A stretch of DNA of 64,000 nt, taken from Antitrichia curtipendula (taxonomy: Eukaryota; Streptophyta; Bryopsida; Hypnales; Leucodontaceae). The DNA lies in contig OX579633.1 of assembly GCA_951230915.1 (NCBI GenBank), positions 21,424,574 to 21,488,573 on the forward strand, written 5' to 3'. A program made the position numbers and the translations under genes. How positions within the stretch are numbered: position 1 is the stretch's first letter; the number at the start of each line of letters is the position of its first letter. The notes beneath the pieces were generated by a model. That model was given only the letters and a program-made list of their open reading frames with translations. It was not told the origin of the DNA and searched no databases. Shown piece by piece: positions 33,985-45,440 of this stretch.

Positions 33985-35440
33985 TGTAAGTGCCTAATTC
34001 GTCAGTTGGGTTTCATTTCTTTTTCTTTGTTTATTAGTAATTTGAGTATGATTTATTATACAAAAAGCCCTAAAAAGAGTGTAAAGCCAAAATAGGTATG
34101 TCACATGCCATTATAGTATTTTGTCATAATTTTCTTGTTTTTCCTAAAATATAACCCAAATCTCACATGTAAACAAGGTAGAAACCCAAAAGTTATACAT
34201 ATTGTAGTCATTTAGTAAAATTGTCCTAAATTGGCTAAACCTACCTTGCATGTGATAGGATATGAATAAATTGGTCCAAGGGAACATATGTAAGAATCCT
34301 AAGTCAATCCCAGAGAAAGATTTTAGTTTCTCCATTGTATCAACGAAATAGTAGAAACCCCAATTGTTAGCCTACAAATGAAGAAAACTCAAGATGGACC
34401 AAAGGTGGGCATCTATGATATAAGTATGGTGTTTCTAGGTGGAAATCACGCTAGGAGTTCAATGGCAAACTCACTTTACCAAATTTTTCCTTCGAGTGAA
34501 TGATTCTATATTTACCAAAAATTAAAGGAGATAGTGAGATTTGATTCTCCTTCTTCGAATGTGAAAAGTAAAATATGGGCTTGCACATCTTTTGTAGAAT
34601 TCCATGAGAGATTCTACAAAAAGTTCCGTAATTTTCTGATAATCAGAAGATATTCTTCCAGATGGTCAACCACTAAATTTCACGATGGGAAATTCATGGA
34701 AGTTACCCAAGGTGCGGTAAAAATCTGACTAAAAATCAGACTAGCTTCTTTTATGCTAATAACATGCTCTAACTAGTTTCAAGACATTTTGATATCTAGA
34801 AGACTTGAAATTGGCAAGATTCTTCCAAAACTGACATTTTGATTGAAGATTACGGTGGAGTTGACCGGCATACCAGGAGTGTACAAATTTGGAATGGGGC
34901 CCAAATTAGGTTTTTTCTTACTCCCTCATATCTACTTGAAATCCTAGGCTAGTTACTTTCCACAGAAAAGTCAACCTCCAAAAGTTGAATTTTTAACCTT
35001 TTTGGAGTTTAAATTGACATTAGTTTCTAGTGGTTTTTTAGCATAAGAAAAAGGGTGGGATTCTCTATAGACTAAAAATGGCCTTTTGAAACCAATGGCA
35101 CAATCTATTTGTGATTTGGAGTCTTTTTCCAAAAGTTGGAGCTAGGTCCAACGTAAAAAGTTAAAACTTGTGGATTAGGATGAAATTCTTAATTGATAAG
35201 ATTACTACTTAGGAAAAAAGTGGGGATGAGTGCTCTTGGAAATATGTATAAGGGCACTCATTTTCTTCTCAATTCATCCCCTTAGGTTCATTTTAAACCT
35301 ATTTTGTACACTTTGGATCCATTTATGTGGATTTTGGCCATTTAGCCCAAGTTGCCAATTTATAGTGTTATTTTGGAGCATTTCAAGCTCCATTGTTGTT
35401 AGTTCTCAAGCTCTTTGAAGGAGATTGGGATCCCTTCAAG
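33985..35440 (+). mobile_element. Second LTR start and U3/promoter unit
   Basis: Begins TGTAAGTGCCTAATTCGTCA. The following sequence (CAAAAAGCCCTAAAAAGAGT, AATAGGTATGTCACATGCCA, GATGGACCAAAGGTGGGCAT, GTTGACCGGCATACC) is repeated, inverted, at 50915-52382. A TATA box lies at 35247. This is the best preserved LTR 5' portion in the window. Confidence 0.65.
35247..35254 (+). promoter_or_regulatory. LTR TATA box 3
   Basis: TATAAGGG in AATATGTATAAGGGCACTCA. The inverted LTR fragment has TATATATAAAGGCACTCA at the same place (minus strand, 51124-51110). Confidence 0.5.
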
Positions 35441-36298
35441 TTTGCTCTTGTATTTTTTGTGTTCAATTTGTTGTACTATTTGTATTAAAGTTGTTGTTAA
35501 GTTTTGAGTTATTGTACTAATCCTAGAATAATCCTCCACCATACCTCGGGGGTGCCGCTTTGGGAGACTTCTAGTTTGTATTTTTAAAGTTCTAACCCTC
35601 CAAGTCAGAAATTCTTTAATTGCAAACTCTCCTAGAGTTTATGTGTGAGTACTAATTTGTTGTAATTTGCTTTGTATTAACAAGTATTTTGTACTAATAT
35701 TCCTACTCCAACATATCCCCTACTCGTTCTTTGTGTTTTTTTTAACAAGTGGACCTTGTTGAATTTGTTCCATATTTTTGTGATTTTGCCAAACACGGCG
35801 AAGCTTTGGCTTTGGATCTTTAGAGTTTGATAGAAAATTTGTGTATTTCCTAAAATACGGCAAAGCTTTGAACTATAGAGTATTCAATAATTTCTCCAAA
35901 ACATAGAGTTTTACCATCTCACCAAGTTTCAATTGGTTTCTAAGACACTATTTTGGAATACCAAGTTTAGTTTCCAAAAAATATTAGTGAAAGCTGTCCA
36001 ATTAGCGGAAATTGTGTTGTTTGGAATTAACTCCATCCTTTCAAGACTTTTGTCATAGACTTAAAAATTAGACCACCAAGAAAGTGATCCTTGGTATTAT
36101 AAAAAGTTTCCACAAAAATTAGATTAATAGTAAAAAAATAATCCAATTCTTTTTTAGTATTCAAAGCAAAGGAGGAGAGAAAGGCCTGAACTCAACTAGC
36201 CAACCAAGCCCGGAGCTATCCTTGTAGCCGCACTGAGCCATCCAAGCAACCGGGGGGCGTCGCAGTCAACGCATACAAAGAAGGGGTACGGCCAAGTG

Positions 36299-36540
36299 AA
36301 CTACACTAAATAGTGAAATTAGGTTGCCTTACCCCCCAAAAGTTATTGTGTAAGCCATCAACGTCAAAAATATCTCTACAAGTACTTCCATTTATATACA
36401 TGGAGGTTCATGAGTTCCAACTACATTAAAAAACTAATTCAAAAGTAGTATTTTCTTGTATAGAAACAATAAATATTTAAATAGTGTGGAATGTCGAGAA
36501 ATTAGTAAGGGGCAATCTAATTTCACTATTTAGTGTAGTT
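36299..36540. mobile_element. 242-bp MITE within the LTR-derived region
   Basis: Inverted ends AACTACACTAAATAGTGAAA at 36299 and TTTCACTATTTAGTGTAGTT ending at 36540, extending inward to TTAGGTTGCC versus GGCAATCTAA. Termini resemble the MITE in the cysteine synthase intron. No target duplication was clear. Confidence 0.8.
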
Positions 36541-37236
36541 TCATGAGGCTCTGAACTGAACTTGCCTCCCTGGCTCCGAACTGAACTCCTTGGGCTCTGA
36601 ACTGATTCTTCCTTGACAAGCTTTGAATTGAACTGGAGTCTATTGGACTCCCAGTTTTCTCTAGGATTAGTTGCAATTTCTTTTAATCTTGTCTACTGAC
36701 ATTGAAACTGGGAAATCCATAAAAAAATAAAATAAAATAGAGAATAGATTGCGATAGGTAGGACAAAAAGGAAGGTTGGAAGGATCACATTTAGAAGTAA
36801 GAGAGAAAGTTAGAAACATCTCACTTAGCAAAGTTCTCATTGTCAAAAAATCCACAACATACGAGGAAGATAGGAAAAGCTTAAAACCTCTCACAGAACT
36901 CTCAAACCTTTCAAAACACAAATGGAAGGAGAATAGACAAATAGGAAGGTGAAGAGCAAATTGGGTTTTTTGAAGATTAGGTAGAAATCTTAGGGAGGTG
37001 ATTTAGGCCATTAGAAGTTGGATAAAATAATAATTGACTTAGATAGGGATAAGGGAAGTTCAATAGTCAATTATTATTTGGAAATTTGGAGCCTTGTAGA
37101 ATATTAGCATAGCAATAAATAGTGTTGAAGGGAAAGAAGTAGAAAAGAAAAGAAGGAAGTAGTTAGAATTCAAGTTCAAACTTGTATTAAAACCACATTT
37201 TTGAGCCGTGAAAAAATCCACAATACAACATCAACC

Positions 37237-37299
37237 ATGATAGATGAGGAATTCCTTGAAGAGGTGTTCTACAACATGACAGATCACACCCATCTCGAT
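37237..37299 (+). other. Exon-like 21-codon open segment with splice donor
   Basis: ATG at 37237 opens MIDEEFLEEVFYNMTDHTHL then D, ending at GAT|GTAAAA. It sits at a similar distance below an LTR promoter as the segment at 32484-32555, and the ends of the two peptides (F.Y....T..V versus FYNMTDHTHL) are vaguely alike. No downstream exon was recognised. Confidence 0.3.
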
Positions 37300-38485
37300 G
37301 TAAAATATAAATTCCTCCCTTTGCTTTTGAATTGTTTCAATTAGCATTTAAAACACCTAGCTGAACTTTGATTCTAACTCAGAGGATTCAGATTAGATTT
37401 TTTCCCAAGTTTATCCATACAAGTCCCTAGATGAGGATTAGAGGTTTCCAAAAATATGTGACACTTAAAAAATAGAGTTAAAATGGGTGAGAAATGAAAG
37501 GATGAAATTTACCATCTAAATTGGATGTAAAACATTTAGAAGTAACCAAGAGGAACGAAATTGAGAAATTAGTAATTAGAAATAATCCAGAGCATAAAGT
37601 GAAATTAGAAGTTAGTTTTGGAATTAGAATAGTAGTAACCAATGGATGAAGTTTTAAATGTCGATTAGCAATGAAACTTCATCCACCCATAACTCCTAGT
37701 AGGAAGGTCCAATCAGCACATGTCTTAGCATTCCGGATAGCTAGAATTATTACCTACAAGGAAGTTCTAAAAAAAAATCTAAATTTAGTAAATCTCTAAG
37801 AATATCACCGAACCACATAAGTAGGATAAGGTTAAAACAACTAAACCAAAAGGTAATCAAAGAGGGAAATTAGATTTGAAATGGGTAGAAGGAACTTAGT
37901 GGAGTCTTGAACTAGTTCAACTTTAGAAAACCACTTGACCATCTAGGAGTAACAATGGATGAACTTTGAATTAGAATATGGATGAAGTCAAACAAAAATC
38001 ATTCACCCAAGTCCAAATTTAGAACTTAGATAAAAATTGGTAGTTTAAAGGCAAAGTTCAAACTTTGAAGTAAAGTGGAATAAGAAAGGGGTCAAAATCC
38101 ATGGATGAACTTTAGATAGACTTATAGAGGTTAAACCTTCATCCACCCATAACTTTTGCTAAGAAGGTCGTATGATTTTGAGTTTCATATTTTTAGAAAT
38201 GGCCTGAACTTCTCTCTCCTTTTATGTAGCTAAAACTAGACTATCTCAACTTTCACTCAAAAACCACAGCGGCCTAGTTAGGACACCTTGATTAGGATAA
38301 ACATTGCAAATAGGGTTAGTTGTTCTTGGTTTTCTTGCAAGTTGTATGTTTAGGAAGTAGAAAAGATCCATTGCTTGCATTGGAAGGCACAATGGATTGA
38401 TGCTAGAAACTTGTAGAACAAAATTAAACATAAATTACCAAGAGCTTGGTTGTGCTCAACTATTTATCAAAGGTGGGCAAATAAA

Positions 38486-38760
38486 CGTTTCCAGGGAGTC
38501 GGGGTCCATCACCGTGGGAGCCCAGGGAGTCCAATCATTGAGGGAGTCCAAAGAGGTTGGATTTTAGTCCGGGCTGGAAGTTGGGATCCAGTAGCCTTGG
38601 GGACTCCAAGGAGTTGGAAAGCCAAGAAGTCGGAAAGCTCAGGAGTCAAGGAGGCTAGAGGGAAAGAAAGAAGGGGGAAATTAGGAGAAAAGAAAGAAAG
38701 AAAGAAAGAAAGAAAAAGAGTTAGAAGGAAGGCAAAGGAATAGGTAGGTATTAGATAGAA
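38486..38760 (+). repeat. GAGTC-rich degenerate repeat, copy 2, and GAAA microsatellite
   Basis: GGGAGTCGGGGTCCATCACC, GGGAGCCCAGGGAGTCCAAT and later GGAGT units, followed by (AAAG)n at 38690-38715. The block resembles 33850-33984. Confidence 0.55.
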
Positions 38761-38800
38761 AGGGAGAGTATGAAGTTGCATTGGACAAAAGTTAACTATT

Positions 38801-38873
38801 CACTAGAAGAAAGCCGTGTTTTTTTTGACGTCAAAAAACTGGACGTCAAAAAAAACACGGGTTTCTTCTAGTG
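38801..38873. mobile_element. 73-bp CACTA-type mini-MITE
   Basis: CACTAGAAGAAAGCCGTGTT at the left and AACACGGGTTTCTTCTAGTG at the right, with TTTTGACGTC...GACGTCAAAA nested inside, so the whole element is one hairpin. The outer ends equal those of the 216-bp MITE at 17059. Flanks are TATT on both sides (38797-38800 and 38874-38877). Confidence 0.85.
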
Positions 38874-40585
38874 TATTAACTCAAGCATAGCTTCAATGCC
38901 CACACCACCCCAAGCCTCCAAGCCCTTGGCAAGACACCATTAGGACTCCCCTCTCACTTCATCATCTCTAAAAGCACCCCCCTTCCAACTCTTGATTGCA
39001 AGTGAGAAGGAGAGCAAGGCAAGGGAGGTTAGATAAGAAAGAGATCACTAAGGTGCGATTAGAGGAAAATCCCAAGACCCATTGTGAACCATTAGATGGA
39101 AATAGGATAGAGGTTAGGGTAGCCCAACCAACTTAGAAGTGTGGGAAATTAACCCTCACTTGGATGGCGGAGCAAGGGTAGTTGAACACCCCGAGGATGC
39201 CGATGCATAAGGCAAAGTAAAAGAAGAACATGAGAAGGGAAAGAAGGAGAGAGAGAGAGTTAGGAGGGAGACTAGTTGAAGCTCAAAGGCTATAATTAAA
39301 TTCTTGTAAAAGAAACCCAATTGTGAATTTGGCATTTCACAACCAAGAGGGCACAAGAGATGGAAGGTGGAAGAGTATGCCTCCCCCCAATTAACGGGAC
39401 ATGAGTGGAGGTGTGGTACTAACTTCCTAATTTCCATTTAACACATCCTAATTAGTGAGACTAGTTTAAGCCGAGAGCTAGAGTTACCAAGACAAGAATT
39501 CAGGTCAAGCTTGAATCTAGAATCCTAGAGTAGAAGTTTAGAGGTTTTCAAAAACATAAAATACATAGAAATCAATATTGAAACGAAGAAGATAGAAGCG
39601 GGTGAAGTTTAGGAGTCATATTGGATGAAAATTAGTCAAATTTATCCAAGAGGAACAAGGAATAGAAACTAGAGAGTAGTAAGAATCTAGAGTTTAGAAG
39701 TAAAAGTAAAACTAAATTTCAGATTATCAATTGGTAGAAAATAGCGTATGAAGTTCGGAGTATTGCTTGGTGGCCAAACTTCATCCATAGACAACTCCTT
39801 CTAGGAAAGTCCAAATTCAGAGCCACCTAGTGTTTTGGATAGGTGGAATTAGGGACTTCAAGATTTAAGATAGAAAATTTTCAAAATTAGTAATCATCCT
39901 GGATTAATTCCAGCCCCCTAGATAGGAATAAAAGTTGGAATAGAACATTACAACTTAGACCTAGGTCCAAATTAGATTGAGAACCTCCTAGATAAAGCTT
40001 AGACCAACCTAAAACTAGATTAATTTGGAGAAGAGGCCTAAAACCGTAGAAGTAACAAAGGATGAATTTTGAAATCTATTATGGATGAATCCTAGGAATT
40101 TTCATCCAAATCCAACCAACTTTAGCATTTAAGAGTAAGCTAGGAGAGTAACCAAAATTTTAAGTCAAATCCAAACTAGGAGTCCATAGAAGAGGAGGAA
40201 TGAAGTTTAGAACGGCACTTAGAAGGCCGAACTTCATTAGCTCATAACTTTTCCTAAGATTGCCCAAATTAGACGAATGTTATGTTTTTAGAAATGGCAT
40301 GAGATACTCTGTAATTGAGGGGTAATAACTTTAAACTGTGGGATCCTCGAAGTAGAACCACCAAAGTCTAGACAACTTGGCTAATAAGTTAGTTGGGGTT
40401 AGTTTCCGTCCCTCACAAAATTCCTTGCAAAATTAGGACACGTAGGACACTTGGAAAAGATCCATTGCTTGGAAGGCACAATGGACCAACATTAGGCACC
40501 CGCTAGGATAGAATTGAAACTTTCACTAGAACTTGGTTGTGCTCATGTATTTACCAAGGGTGGGTAAATAAACGCTCACACTAAC

Positions 40586-41690
40586 TTGCTTACTATTGCC
40601 ACTATGTTGATTCTTGATGTGACTTTTAATCTTCCAAAGACAATTTTGGACATCATTGTTGCAGATGTAACTAGATGTTACAAATCCATCCCTTTAGAAC
40701 AAGGAGACAGTTTCAGTAATGCAATTGAACACCTAATTTGTTTAAGATTCAAACAACATGTCAAGGCCTATCTTAGAGCCACTCCTAAGATCTAGATTAG
40801 AGTGGACCAAAATGGGCAAGCAGCACGTGCCAAATGGGCCACCTCAGCCCCTCCTGGCAACTGGTTTAGTTTAGACGCACAACGTTTAATAAATTTACAC
40901 GGTTGGCTTTTGAGCAATTGTTTTGTCAAACTTGGAGATAGAGTTTGACAACATGTCACTGGTTCACCTATGGGTTTTGCATGTTCACTCCTTTGGTGTA
41001 ATATGTATTTACTTTATTGTGAGTTACAATTTATCCAACAATTGGCATGTTTAAACCGTCCCCATTTGATGTCTAAATTTCGCTTTGCAATCTGATGACC
41101 TATGTCTTGTCAACAATGATAAGAATGCAAAATTCTTATCACTAGACCAAGAGAGGGTGATGAGCAACCCTTTCAGGATTTATCCATAGCAGGTGTTAGA
41201 ATTAAACCCGAGGTGGCTAAATTTGCTGAGGGTGAACCTAAGAGGGGCATTGCAGCACATTTCATGAACCCTCAACATCTCTGTGACGTGACTACAGTTT
41301 GGACCAGGTGCTTGGCAATTATCAATTAAGCAATTTTGATAAGAGAAGGGATCTACCATTCTTTTATACTCAGTACATTGTTTTTCACTCTAATAGACCT
41401 GTATGAAAGTCTTATGGAATAGTTATTTCCCAAACCATCCCCATTATGTATATTTCAAGTGATATTTCCGGTGTGGCACAAGAGATCTTAATACTTGTCT
41501 CAATTTTGGAGAAGAATGGATTCTACCGCAAGAGGTTATTGGATTTTGTTATTAGATTCCTTGAGACCAATCTTCTACTAGGCGTTTCATTTGATGTCAT
41601 CGCACTTATAGAAGTTTTGAGGTACTTTTCAAATCCCATAAACTTATATTTTCCTATCTTATGCTTAGGATTTTTGTGAAAAACATTTAA
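40586..41690 (+). pseudogene. Reverse-transcriptase gene, 3' part (Penelope-like motifs), broken
   Basis: Continues the gene interrupted at 27597. Visible motifs are VADVTRCYKSIPLE (RT motif A type, D..xxY..IP), QHVTGSPMGFACSLLWCNMY then LLYCELQ (motif B type with PMG and a downstream E), and, in a shifted frame near 41090, SDDLCLVNN (motif C, DD). Then follow RIKPEVAKFAEGEPKRGI and AAHFMN, and in another frame YTQYIVFHSNRPV and TIPIMYISSDISG, LEKNGFYRKRLL. Motif A and B spacing and the Y..IP form are closest to Penelope-like reverse transcriptases. No endonuclease domain (GIY-YIG) is visible in the window. At least three frame changes and several stops make it inactive. Confidence 0.6.
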
Positions 41691-41873
41691 AGGATTTATT
41701 CTTTGTATTTTAATAAGTCTGGTGTTCCCCCTTAGTAAAAGGGTACACCAGTACACTTACTAAGGGATACCATCCACGGGTGGAGGCGGGTACCCTAAAC
41801 CCACCCACCCTTAAGTCTAGTTGCAATTCATTTTAAAATACAACAAGACATGTGGGCCTTAGAGAATCATGTG

Positions 41874-41987
41874 GAAAATGATACATATTAAATACCAAAG
41901 TAAATTGTAGAAGCAAGAAATGTGTCCTAAGAAAATGATACATATTAAATACCAAAGTAAATTGTAGAAGCAAGAAATGTGTCCTAA
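41874..41987 (+). repeat. Perfect 57-bp tandem duplication
   Basis: GAAAATGATACATATTAAAT at 41874 recurs at 41931 and the two 57-bp units are identical by eye, so this is a very recent duplication. Confidence 0.9.
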
Positions 41988-44900
41988 GAGTAGTACATGT
42001 ATTAATCCCTAAAGTCACACTGTCCCCTCAAGGGACAAAAATGGATTTTGGACAGGCCCATATACTCTCAATTTTTGTCGTGATTTTTTGAATTTTTTTT
42101 TGAAAAGATAGAAAAATACATTAGCTATTAAATTCCACAAGTAGCCAAAATTATTGCTCACAAGGTATTCTTCACGCAGCCATGTCCCCTCAAACCCTCA
42201 TTTCAGATTGCCTATATCTATTCAAAGCCCTAAAATGACTTAATGACTTCGTTGTGTAAGCTTATCAATACTCTATCCATCACTTTGAAACATTTGAACC
42301 TAATATGTACTAATTATGTGCTTTCTTTGGAAGCTCACTTGAAGAGAGATCTTTAAGTTCTACAAGAACTAAGCATGTGGAGATTAAATTGTTTCATCAC
42401 TCAACACATAAAAAATTCTTATGAAACCTTTCAAAAGTGGAAGGTAGTAGCATACAATTTAAAGGATAGTAATCATATTTCCATTTAAGATAAACATTTA
42501 ACATAAACCACCTGCTAACCGAAGGCCAAGAAAGTGTATTAGAAGAGCTGAGTTGTTGTTGGCAACAAGGCTTATTACAGTGATGTGCATTTCTTTGGAT
42601 CTTTGTAATCTGTTGAATTTAGGCAAGGCTTTAAGGTAGTTTGCTCTAAATGCGTCCATCTTCTTCAAACCGCTCCTATAATTAGCTCTGGAATGGATTT
42701 GAGGTGGTCCTTGAATCGACCACTTTAGCCATTGAGTGCATCAAGGAAAAAGTATTATTTATTGCGAGAGCCAATCATTCTCCTTGATTTCTTCACATCT
42801 CTTTACAAGTTGGAAGTGGACAGGTTTTGGGAGACCTATAGTCACAAATAGGTGTCTAAGATATAAATCTTTGAAAATCCATAACTAATTCCAAGAAGGT
42901 CCAAAAAATATGAAACCACTTGCGTTAGATGCCAAGTCCACCGTTCTTCCCACGAAAATTTACTGAAAGTTGTTTCGAGGACTTTAGCTTCTCCAAAAAA
43001 AGGCAATCAGCTCTTAAATGGTTGCTTTAAGAGCAGACTACCTTACTTGTAAGTGACAAGCCAAGATGCTCGCATTTACCACATTTTTTTTTTTTTAATG
43101 TTTTTGACCAACACCTGCAATGTTCTTGTGATGTAAAATTTGACCCTCTTTGAAGGTTTTTTACAATATGATTGATGAATTTGTTAGTTTAAAGTTGTAA
43201 ATTCTTGATCTTTTGGTGATCAACCCATTCTCAAGGTGCCAAGTATTTGTGTTTGTAAATTTATGCTGCAGGTTTGTTTTATTAAGTGGAGATATGTCCC
43301 TTTTGTCCCTTTTGTTTTTACATGGGTTCCTTTTTGAAGGGTATGTTTCTGGTGCATTCCAAAGCTCTAGAAGCTCTAAGCCCTCGTTGAATCTTGACTG
43401 TAACTCTAGATGTCAAACCTTGATATAGGAATATTTTAAAAATTTAAAATTTTTTGAATGTGATTTAGGAGTTTCTTGTGAGTACTCAAGCTTAGGCGTT
43501 CCCGAAAGTTTCCTTATGTTCCTAGCGTTCTCCATCAGAAGTTCCCAACATTGAGAGCGTCAACATTTTTAGATGGGGCCCTTAAAAATTATGACTTGTT
43601 GAAGGTTACAGGACTCATGTTTATTATTTTGAATTTTCTAAAAGTATAAATCTTGGTGCATAGGAAATTATCAAAAATTAGCAAGTGAATTGTTGGATTT
43701 GTAAACCTCCTTGTGTTTCTAGGTGATTTAGAGTAAGCTAGACTTCGTATTTTCTTCTAAAATTTTGCATTATTGTGCCTAACCAAATATAAAATTCAAT
43801 GGTAGAGAGATTTCAATTTATGTGAAGCAAAAGTTTACTCCTAATGGGCTTGAATTTTGTTGTCCTTGTTGGGTAGGGATGAAATATACTTTCTGACAAA
43901 CTTCAAATATTATAATCTCTCAATCCATGTTGTCCGATGGTCCGAAATTTTTTGCACACATTTTTATAATAGTCTAATACACTTTTCTATAGTTGAAGTT
44001 AAAAGAAATTATTTTCAATTTTGGTCAATAGAGCAAAATATGGTAGTTTTTGACAACTTTTCTGGGAAACACCTTTGGTCCTTAATTTGGAATTAAACCA
44101 TAAAAATCCAATGTCTAAAAAATTATCAAAACTTCTTCTTAAATAGTAGATGATTTTTAAAAATCTTCAAAAATGACCAGTACAACCACAAAAGTATTAC
44201 ACATCTTTTTTATATTTCAGATTCATTGGCCCTATACTTCAAGAATTACAGTAGAAGATATGACTGACACACAAAGTGTAATGCCCAAATAATACCAATG
44301 TTTCTTAAAATTTCTAGGGGTGAAATCACTATGTACTCTAGATTAACAAGTTATAAATTTTCAAACTAATATTTTTAGGTGTATCAAAAATTGAAAGTAG
44401 TCTTTTATGTTTAAATTGTATAAATGTTGTATCATCAATATTTATATTTCAATGTTGCATTTTGGTCCAAATGTTGGTGTCGCACTTTGGACAGTAATGA
44501 TTATAGGTGCATATAAGGTAAAATCACCTACTTGTGATCCATTTCTAAAATAATCCTCTGTTAGATTCTTGCCTAAAACATATCACCTCTATTCTTGAAA
44601 GCTTGTGGTTACTTTTGGATATTCCTATTTTCAAAATTCATGGTTTATTTATAGAATATCTAATAGTAGGGAATCTAGAAAACTCTTTTGACTTCTAACA
44701 AGATCCAACCAAAATAATTTAGCAATTTAATAATGAAAACATTGCTCACTAATTGCTTATTTTGATGCAATTAGGTTTAGATGTGTAGTTACCTTACCTT
44801 ACCTTAAATTATTAGATGCTGGTCTTTTCAGTAATCCATCAAGGACAAAGGTTAATAGGTTCAACTTAATACTTAAATGTTTATTTTTAGAAAATTTTCC

Positions 44901-45214
44901 AAAAAATTAAGTGCAATAGAAACTAAATTTTAGATCTTTATTTTGTTAATTTTGTTGAAGAATAAACAAAATCTTTTTGAATATCAAAATCAAGTATTAA
45001 AGAAGAAAGCTGAGAGTCCTTAATTATAAGGTATACCATTCTTATATATACTACTTTATTTAAAATTAAGAAAACAACCAAGATAACTTGAGCTTAACTC
45101 AATGAGGTGGATATATCATAACAAGAGTTGTGCAACAAAAAATTGCATGAAAATCATCCTTTCAAATTATGGATATTTATTTGTTTGACCATCCAAAGGA
45201 ACAATCATTTTTAG
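41988..45214. other. AT-rich intergenic region
   Basis: About 3.2 kb with no supported gene or recognisable transposon. Short open frames at 43213-43428 and 43857-44096 have no family features. Confidence 0.45.
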
Positions 45215-45219
45215 GTTAA

Positions 45220-45440
45220 CCCTTAAACGACGGGCTCATAATTATGGAAACCATCTATTTTGACACCGTATGAAGTGTTGGATTAAAATAATGCAAAAAC
45301 ACTCATTGGAAGTCAAACTACTGTAGATGATCTTCCATTTTCCCACAAAATTTGGAGGATGAATAGTTGCATTTCTGTCCTACACAGGAGATTCTCTTGT
45401 CATCCATTGGCCACAAAATATCCGCCTCAACGTTTAAGGG
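45220..45440. mobile_element. 221-bp TTAA-flanked MITE (piggyBac-like)
   Basis: CCCTTAAACG at 45220 and CGTTTAAGGG ending at 45440, each preceded or followed by TTAA (45216-45219 and 45441-45444). Same target site and terminal C run as the element at 2228-3200, but the TIR is shorter (10 bp) and different in sequence. Confidence 0.65.

Larger units (their letters stand above)
27598..40580 (+). mobile_element. 12,983-bp LTR-retrotransposon-derived insertion, composite
   Basis: The left end TATGAACTCC (a decayed TGTGAG start by comparison with copies at 22247, 33985 and 52382) and right end AACGCTCACA give the short inverted ends TGTGAG/CTCACA. The flanks CTCAC (27593-27597) and CTAAC (40581-40585) form a 5-bp duplication with one mismatch. 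Removing the insertion and one flank gives the reading I-A-H-L-L-T-I-A-T-M across the junction, continuous with the reverse-transcriptase gene. Inside are at least three LTR-like promoter units (TATA at 30413, 32951, 35247), a second LTR start at 33985, and paired repeats near the right end. I see no gag-pol gene. So it is either a non-autonomous large-retrotransposon-derivative type or several nested, eroded elements. Exact LTR limits are unresolved. Confidence 0.7.
37430..40580 (+). repeat. ~1.05-kb direct repeats ending in the LTR 3' terminus
   Basis: 37430-38485 and 39525-40580 share, in order, TAGAAGT.ACCAAGAGGAAC, AACTTCATCCA.CCATAACT, a GATCCATTGCTTG..GGAAGGCACAATGGA block and GCTTGGTTGTGCTCA..TATTTA.CAA. 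They end at GGTGGG.AAATAAACG. The second copy has the complete end GCTCACA; the first stops short at AAACG and runs into the GAGTC-rich block. This looks like two LTR 3' ends or an internal duplication. Confidence 0.65.

Noticed and set aside
41728..41820. Hairpins CTTAGTAAAAGG.../...CTTACTAAGGG and GGGTGGAGGCGGGTACCC
   Set aside because: Considered as a terminator or retroelement 3' structure, but no gene end can be fixed here and similar small hairpins are frequent in the window.
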